A stretch of 64,000 bases of DNA from Bradyrhizobium sp. NFR13 (GTDB lineage Bacteria > Pseudomonadota > Alphaproteobacteria > Rhizobiales > Xanthobacteraceae), in contig NZ_FOTP01000004.1 in NCBI RefSeq assembly GCF_900114605.1, positions 434,001 to 498,000 of the forward strand, in the 5' to 3' direction. The translations under genes and the position numbers were made by a program. The notes under the pieces are model-generated. The model saw nothing but the letters and a program-made list of their open reading frames with translations. It searched no databases and was not told where the DNA came from. Shown in pieces: positions 60,146 to 64,000 of the stretch; position 1 is the first letter of the stretch; the number at the start of each line of letters is the position of its first letter.

Positions 60146-61135
60146 ATGGCGGTCGACGCGACCAACCTCGCATCAGCACTCTCGTCAACGCGCAGTCAGG
60201 TGACCGGCGCGATCAAGAATGCTGCCGGCACGACGGGCACGAGCTTCGAATATCTGCTCGCCACCGCCAAGATGGAATCCAATTTCAATCCCTCGGCCAC
60301 GGCGTCGACGTCCTCGGCCAAGGGCCTGTTCCAGTTCATCGAGCAGACCTGGCTCGGCACCGTGAAGGAAGCCGGCACGCAGCTCGGCTACGGCAAATAT
60401 GCCGACGCCATCACCAAGTCGCCATCGGGCAGTTATTCGGTGGGCGATCCGGCTGCGAAGGCCGAGATCCTGAAACTGCGTGACGATCCCGTTGCGAGTT
60501 CAGCGATGGCCGGTGTGCTGACGCAGTCCAACAGTTTCAAGCTCACTGGCGAGATCGGTCGTCGTCCGAGCGATGCTGAACTTTATATGGCGCATTTCAT
60601 GGGCGTCAGCGGCGCCTCCAAGCTGATCAACAATGCGGCGAACAATCCGAGCGCATCGGGCGCTGCGCTGTTTCCGAATGCCGCCGCAGCGAACCGGTCG
60701 ATCTTCTACGATCAGAGCGGCAGCGCGCGCAGCGTGTCGCAGGTCTATTCGGTGTTGTCGTCGCGCTATGACAGTGCCGCGAATTCCACGGCGACACGGA
60801 CGGCGATGGCATCTGCGGGTGTGGTGACGGCGCAGGCGGTCTCGCCACTGACGCCGTCCAGCAATGCAACGTTCCTGTCGCGCTTCCCGGATCTGAGCAC
60901 GGCGCAGGTCGCAAGCTTTGCATCCGATCAGTCATCGACGGCCGTGCAGGAACAGCCGATTTTCCGGTCGTTGTTTCAGGGCGGCGATCGTACGCAACCT
61001 GTGTCGCCGGCCGTGCAGGAATTGTGGGGCAACCGCACGTCATTGACATCCGTGTCGCTGCCGAAGGCTCCGGAGGTTGGCGTACCCAAGCCTCTCGATC
61101 TGTTCAGCGATCGCGCCGGGACTTTTAGTAGTTAA
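60146..61135 (+). CDS. Lytic transglycosylase-like (SLT domain) protein
   Basis: A 329-residue protein. The SLT lysozyme-like fold starts at about 30: SFEYLLATAKMESNFNPSAT with the catalytic Glu in AKMESNF, then SSAKGLFQFIEQTWLGTVKE. YMAHFMGVSGASKLIN fits the later helices. The C-terminal 150 residues are Ser/Ala/Thr-rich and disordered-looking. There is no signal peptide, which is typical for flagellar or rod-associated forms of this family. It would cut peptidoglycan glycan strands. Confidence 0.88.
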   Translation: MAVDATNLASALSSTRSQVTGAIKNAAGTTGTSFEYLLATAKMESNFNPSATASTSSAKGLFQFIEQTWLGTVKEAGTQLGYGKYADAITKSPSGSYSVGDPAAKAEILKLRDDPVASSAMAGVLTQSNSFKLTGEIGRRPSDAELYMAHFMGVSGASKLINNAANNPSASGAALFPNAAAANRSIFYDQSGSARSVSQVYSVLSSRYDSAANSTATRTAMASAGVVTAQAVSPLTPSSNATFLSRFPDLSTAQVASFASDQSSTAVQEQPIFRSLFQGGDRTQPVSPAVQELWGNRTSLTSVSLPKAPEVGVPKPLDLFSDRAGTFSS

Positions 61136-61436
61136 GTAGTTCGCTGACGCAGTTCGGATGCGGCGTGGCGCAGTCCAGATTTGATCCCACAAGCCTGAAC
61201 TACACTTTCAAATACACTACTGTCTTCCGACGACCGTATGTCGGATTGAGCCGCGCTTTATCCGCGTGGCAGGCTTCTGCGGCAGGTCGCACATTTCTCG
61301 CCGTGTCCGACCCCTTAATAAAACCTCAACAAACCCATAAGCTTATGGTGAACCGTTTGTTAAGTGGGATGGTTTATTTTCTCTGACAGTGGCATCGCGT
61401 TTCGGTGTTGATCTTGTTGCGTAGGCTGGCAGAACC
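61136..61436. other. Intergenic region upstream of the DUF2336 gene
   Basis: No gene in these 301 bases. CCATAAGCTTATGG (61335-61348) is a perfect palindrome nested within AACAAAC (61328-61334) and GTTTGTT (61355-61361), in a locally AT-rich context 76 bp before the DUF2336 start; a promoter or operator is likely there. Confidence 0.45.
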
Positions 61437-62609
61437 ATGATTGTTCGGCAGTTCATTAGTTGGGTACGGACCGCTCCAGCCAGCGAGCGGGCAGAGGCAA
61501 CGCGCTCTTTGGCGCGGGCCTGGATTTTTTCTGACCTTTCAGACGACGATCGCGCTGCCGCCGAAGGCGCGCTGCTGATGTTGCTCGATGATGCATCGCC
61601 GCTGGTGCGCCAGGCCATGGCGCAGGTTTTCGCCCGGGCGCCGTCGGCGCCCCCGGCCATCGTGCAGGCGCTGTCGGTGGATCAGTCCTGCGTATCGCTT
61701 CCAGTGCTCGAACATTCGCCACTGCTGATCGATGCCGATCTGGTCGATATTGTCGCCACCGGCAACAGTGAACTGCAATGTGCCGTCGCGCGCCGCGTCA
61801 ATCTGCCGATCTCGATCTGCGCCGCCATTGCCGAAGTCGGCTCTGCCGCTGCAGCGCTCGAGCTCATTGAAAATCCATATGCCGAACTGGCGCAATTCTC
61901 CTGGGACCGTATCGTCGAGCGTCACGGCCATCTCGCCGCCATCCGCGAAGCGATGCTGGCCCTCGACAACCTGCCAGCCACGACGCGTCTCGCGCTGGTG
62001 GCGAAGCTCTCCGAAACACTGACCCGCTTCGTCGTTGCACGCAACTGGCTGTCGCCGGATCGCGCTGAGCGCATTGCGGATGAGGCCATGGCGCGCTCCA
62101 CGGTCAACATCGCCTCGCGTTCGCGCGGCGACGAAATGCGTGATCTCGTGCATCACTTGCGTGAAACAGGACAACTGACCGTCGGACTGATCCTCCGTGC
62201 CCTGCTGTCGGGCAATTTCGACCTGTTCGATCAGGCGCTGGTGGAACTGTCCGGCCTGCCGCAGAGCCGCGTGGCCGCACTGGTCTATGACGGCGTTGGT
62301 GCCGGGCTGAATGCGCTGCTGACACGTGCGGGCTTTCCGGAGTCGACTTTTCCCGCCTTCCGCGCTGCCCTCGCTGCGCGCGATGAAATTGGCTTCATCG
62401 GCTCCGTCGGCGGTGCCGTGCGGCTGCGCCGTCGCATGGTCGAGCGCGTGCTGACGGTGTGCGAGACCGATGAAGCGGCGTCCGAGCCGCTGTTGATCCT
62501 GCTGCGGCGTTTCGCAACGGAGTCGGCCCGCGAGGAAGCACGGCTGTTCTGCGACGAGTTGGCCGATCAGGCGAATGCGCGTGACGAATATCAGCTGATC
62601 GCGGCGTAG
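61437..62609 (+). CDS. DUF2336 domain protein
   Basis: A 390-residue all-helical protein. MIVRQFISWVRTAPASERAE, then repeated helix pairs of HEAT-like character (LLMLLDDASPLVRQAMAQVF; NSELQCAVARRVNLPISICA). DUF2336 proteins are restricted mainly to Alphaproteobacteria and often lie near two-component or motility genes; function unknown. It is next to the Hpt/response-regulator pair at 62671-63820, on the opposite strand. Confidence 0.88.
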   Translation: MIVRQFISWVRTAPASERAEATRSLARAWIFSDLSDDDRAAAEGALLMLLDDASPLVRQAMAQVFARAPSAPPAIVQALSVDQSCVSLPVLEHSPLLIDADLVDIVATGNSELQCAVARRVNLPISICAAIAEVGSAAAALELIENPYAELAQFSWDRIVERHGHLAAIREAMLALDNLPATTRLALVAKLSETLTRFVVARNWLSPDRAERIADEAMARSTVNIASRSRGDEMRDLVHHLRETGQLTVGLILRALLSGNFDLFDQALVELSGLPQSRVAALVYDGVGAGLNALLTRAGFPESTFPAFRAALAARDEIGFIGSVGGAVRLRRRMVERVLTVCETDEAASEPLLILLRRFATESAREEARLFCDELADQANARDEYQLIAA

Positions 62610-62670
62610 CTACGCGGTTAACTCCGTCATGCCCGGGCGCGACGGGAAAGCGAAGCTGGATCGAGCACAA

Positions 62671-63252
62671 CTATTCCTTCGGAACGATGCTTGGCGCAGA
62701 GATCATCTCGAGATGGTCCGGCCGATCGCGATTGACCACCATCAGATAATCATCTGCGACGGCACGCAGCCGGGCGCTGAGTTCGTTGGCCACGCCAGCC
62801 TTCTCGATCGTGTTGTGTTCGCGCACGATCGCCTGGATCGCATCGATGTGATGCTGGATCAGATCCGGCGGCACGGCATCGAGATCGGGGGCGTGTTCGA
62901 GAATCCGGCACAGGCTCTCGGCGGCCGCACCGGCCGCGGGAAAGCCGAAAGTCGAGGCGTCGCCCTTGATATCGTGAGCCGCACGAAACAGCTCGCCGCG
63001 GGTGTGCGTGTCGAAACCCTTTTTCAGGATAGCGGTATGCGCCGCAGAGAGGCGGTCGCATTCGCTGCGCATCCAGGTCTTGAACTCGCCGGAGAGATTG
63101 GCGAGCGCCTGTTCGGCGCGCGCTACGGGATCGTCGAGGTCGCGATCGATGACGCGGCGGATCGCGTGCTTCAGCGTGTTCGGTGGCGTAATGACGTGGT
63201 GGTCAGCGAAAGCCTGCACCTTCGGCGGCGCCGGCGCCTTGTTCTTGGCCAT
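62671..63252 (-). CDS. Hpt-domain phosphotransfer protein
   Basis: A 193-residue protein with one Hpt domain at about 40-150. The phosphorylatable His93 lies in FRAAHDIKGDASTFGFPAAG, the canonical H-D-x-K-G motif. ATG at 63252 follows GGAGAAAC; the frame to 63435 overlaps the upstream gene and is not used. It starts 22 bases after the response-regulator stop, suggesting a phosphorelay pair; no cognate kinase is in the window. Confidence 0.9.
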   Translation of the reverse strand: MAKNKAPAPPKVQAFADHHVITPPNTLKHAIRRVIDRDLDDPVARAEQALANLSGEFKTWMRSECDRLSAAHTAILKKGFDTHTRGELFRAAHDIKGDASTFGFPAAGAAAESLCRILEHAPDLDAVPPDLIQHHIDAIQAIVREHNTIEKAGVANELSARLRAVADDYLMVVNRDRPDHLEMISAPSIVPKE

Positions 63253-63274
63253 GGTCGTTTCTCCGAACATTGCG

Positions 63275-63820
63275 CTAGCCAGTGACACGGGCTTTATCGA
63301 GCAGCGAGGGCTGCTGCAGAACCTCGGCTTCGCCGCCGTTGCGGCGTTCCGGTCCGATATAGGCGACGGTGGTGTTGCGGCGGCGGTCGGGCCCGAAATA
63401 GTTCTTCGTCTTGATGAACGGGCGGGGATGCGCAACCACGCTCATGATGCGCAGATAGAGGCCCTTGGCCGAGATCGGCTTGGCCAGAAATTCGGTGACG
63501 CCGGCGTCGCGCGCCATGGTGATGCGACGCTTCTCGGAATGTCCGGTCAGCATGATGATCGGCGCGTAGGGATTGCCCTTGGAATCCGGCTGCCGGATCA
63601 TCTGCGCCAGTTCCAGCCCGTCGAAAATCGGCATCGCCCAGTCGGCGATCACGATGTCCGGCACATAGTGACTGTACATTTCGAGCGCCGTGGCGCCGTC
63701 CTCGGCTTCATAGACTTCACGGGCGCCGAACGAATGCAGCAGCGTGCGCAGGATGCGCCGCATGTGCGGATTGTCGTCGCAGACCAGAAAACGCAGCTTG
63801 TTGAAGTCGATACGGAACAT
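63275..63820 (-). CDS. Single-domain response regulator with C-terminal tail
   Basis: A 181-residue CheY-like receiver: FLVCDDNPHMRRILRTLLHS, phospho-acceptor Asp60 in IADWAMPIFDGLELA, Thr in IMLTGHSEKRR and Lys in TEFLAKPISAKGLYLRI. A tail of about 50 residues (FIKTKNYFGPDRRRNTTVAY, then PERRNGGEA) has repeated GPDRR/GPERR motifs. No DNA-binding domain, so it probably works by protein contact or through the Hpt protein encoded next to it. Confidence 0.92.
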   Translation of the reverse strand: MFRIDFNKLRFLVCDDNPHMRRILRTLLHSFGAREVYEAEDGATALEMYSHYVPDIVIADWAMPIFDGLELAQMIRQPDSKGNPYAPIIMLTGHSEKRRITMARDAGVTEFLAKPISAKGLYLRIMSVVAHPRPFIKTKNYFGPDRRRNTTVAYIGPERRNGGEAEVLQQPSLLDKARVTG

Positions 63821-63907
63821 GATGCGGCTCGAACCGGGCTAGGACCGTTACCCGATGTTAACCATACCGCGCCGCGTCTTAACGAATGGTTGAGGCGGGC
63901 GGCCGCC

Positions 63908-64000
63908 TCAATAGCTGAACTGTTCGCTCAGGATGCGCTCTTCCAGGCTGTGGCCGGGGTCGAACATCATGCGCATCGAAATCGACCTGTCGGAGATGAT
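63908..64000 (-). CDS. nadK: Probable NAD kinase, C-terminal fragment
   Basis: The last 30 residues of a minus-strand gene that runs out of the window: SDRSISMRMMFDPGHSLEER, then ILSEQFSY and a stop. The R-x-M-x-(L/M)-F-D-P-x-H/G-x-(L)-x-E-R-I-L-x-E-Q-F pattern matches the C-terminus of rhizobial NAD kinases, as I remember them. Identification from so short a piece is tentative. The 87-bp gap to the response regulator contains only TTAAC-rich sequence. Confidence 0.55.
   Translation of the reverse strand: MISDRSISMRMMFDPGHSLEERILSEQFSY

Overview
The window is GC-rich, densely coding alphaproteobacterial chromosome. Gene content (NifU-like scaffold, zf-CHCC protein, DUF3126 and DUF2336 proteins, BTLCP-type cysteine peptidase, PilZ and GGDEF/EAL proteins, YidD), two perfect CtrA boxes (TTAA-N7-TTAA) and a GATGGGTT-type intergenic palindrome point to Hyphomicrobiales, most likely the Bradyrhizobium/Rhodopseudomonas/Tardiphaga/Afipia group. 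Genus cannot be fixed from the sequence alone. I see no transposase, prophage, CRISPR array or rRNA. One tRNA gene (Leu, anticodon TAA) is present.

Layout. 1-360: tail of a chemoreceptor. 451-10001 (minus strand): a peptide or N-acyl amino acid utilisation block, with an M20 carboxypeptidase, a Dpp/Opp-type ABC transporter (two permeases and a fused double ATPase), an M81/MlrC-type peptidase, an M20D amidohydrolase, a crotonase and a lipase-like hydrolase. 10323-13974 (plus): two tandemly duplicated substrate-binding proteins for such a transporter. A 71-bp scar of the M20 peptidase gene between them shows how the duplication arose. 14084-18353: XRE-cupin regulator divergent from RidA and an MHS-type MFS carrier, then a MOSC protein translationally coupled to a flavin/2Fe-2S reductase. 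18511-22889: four-carbon acid-sugar cluster (KdgT-type permease, DUF1537 kinase, PdxA-like dehydrogenase, DeoR regulator) behind an array of TTGCGCAA operator-like sites. 22935-26305 (minus): membrane-fusion protein plus a cellulose-synthase-like glycosyltransferase with PilZ domain, probably an exopolysaccharide system under c-di-GMP control.

26541-34318: tRNA-Leu, a lipoprotein, a flavin monooxygenase, zf-CHCC, an orphan membrane protein, an alpha/beta hydrolase, CysE, DUF3126 and a NarL-type two-component pair. 34508-36514: compact three-gene cluster of an ExbB/TolQ/MotA-family channel, a single-pass partner with a periplasmic beta-rich domain, and a small membrane protein. This is my best candidate for an undescribed envelope system. 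36577-37394: gene-poor stretch with a nested inverted-repeat element and a near-consensus promoter without an obvious gene. 37395-46503: small membrane and secreted proteins, gamma carbonic anhydrase, an RMF/CrpP-like micro-protein, cysteine peptidase, double-PilZ protein, PAS protein, rhomboid protease, CBS protein and patatin-like protein. CtrA boxes and palindromic sites lie in the spaces between them.

46745-64000: a secreted unknown, a PAS-GGDEF-EAL protein, nitroreductase, ThrS, an MFS carrier, GrlR-like and DUF3574 proteins, YidD, a ClpP-fold periplasmic protein, NifU-like scaffold, FolE, HisI, a frameshifted gene, an SLT transglycosylase, DUF2336, an Hpt/response-regulator pair and the end of a probable NAD kinase gene. 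The c-di-GMP and phosphorelay genes, with CtrA-like boxes beside several of them, suggest that part of the right half is linked to cell cycle, motility or surface control.
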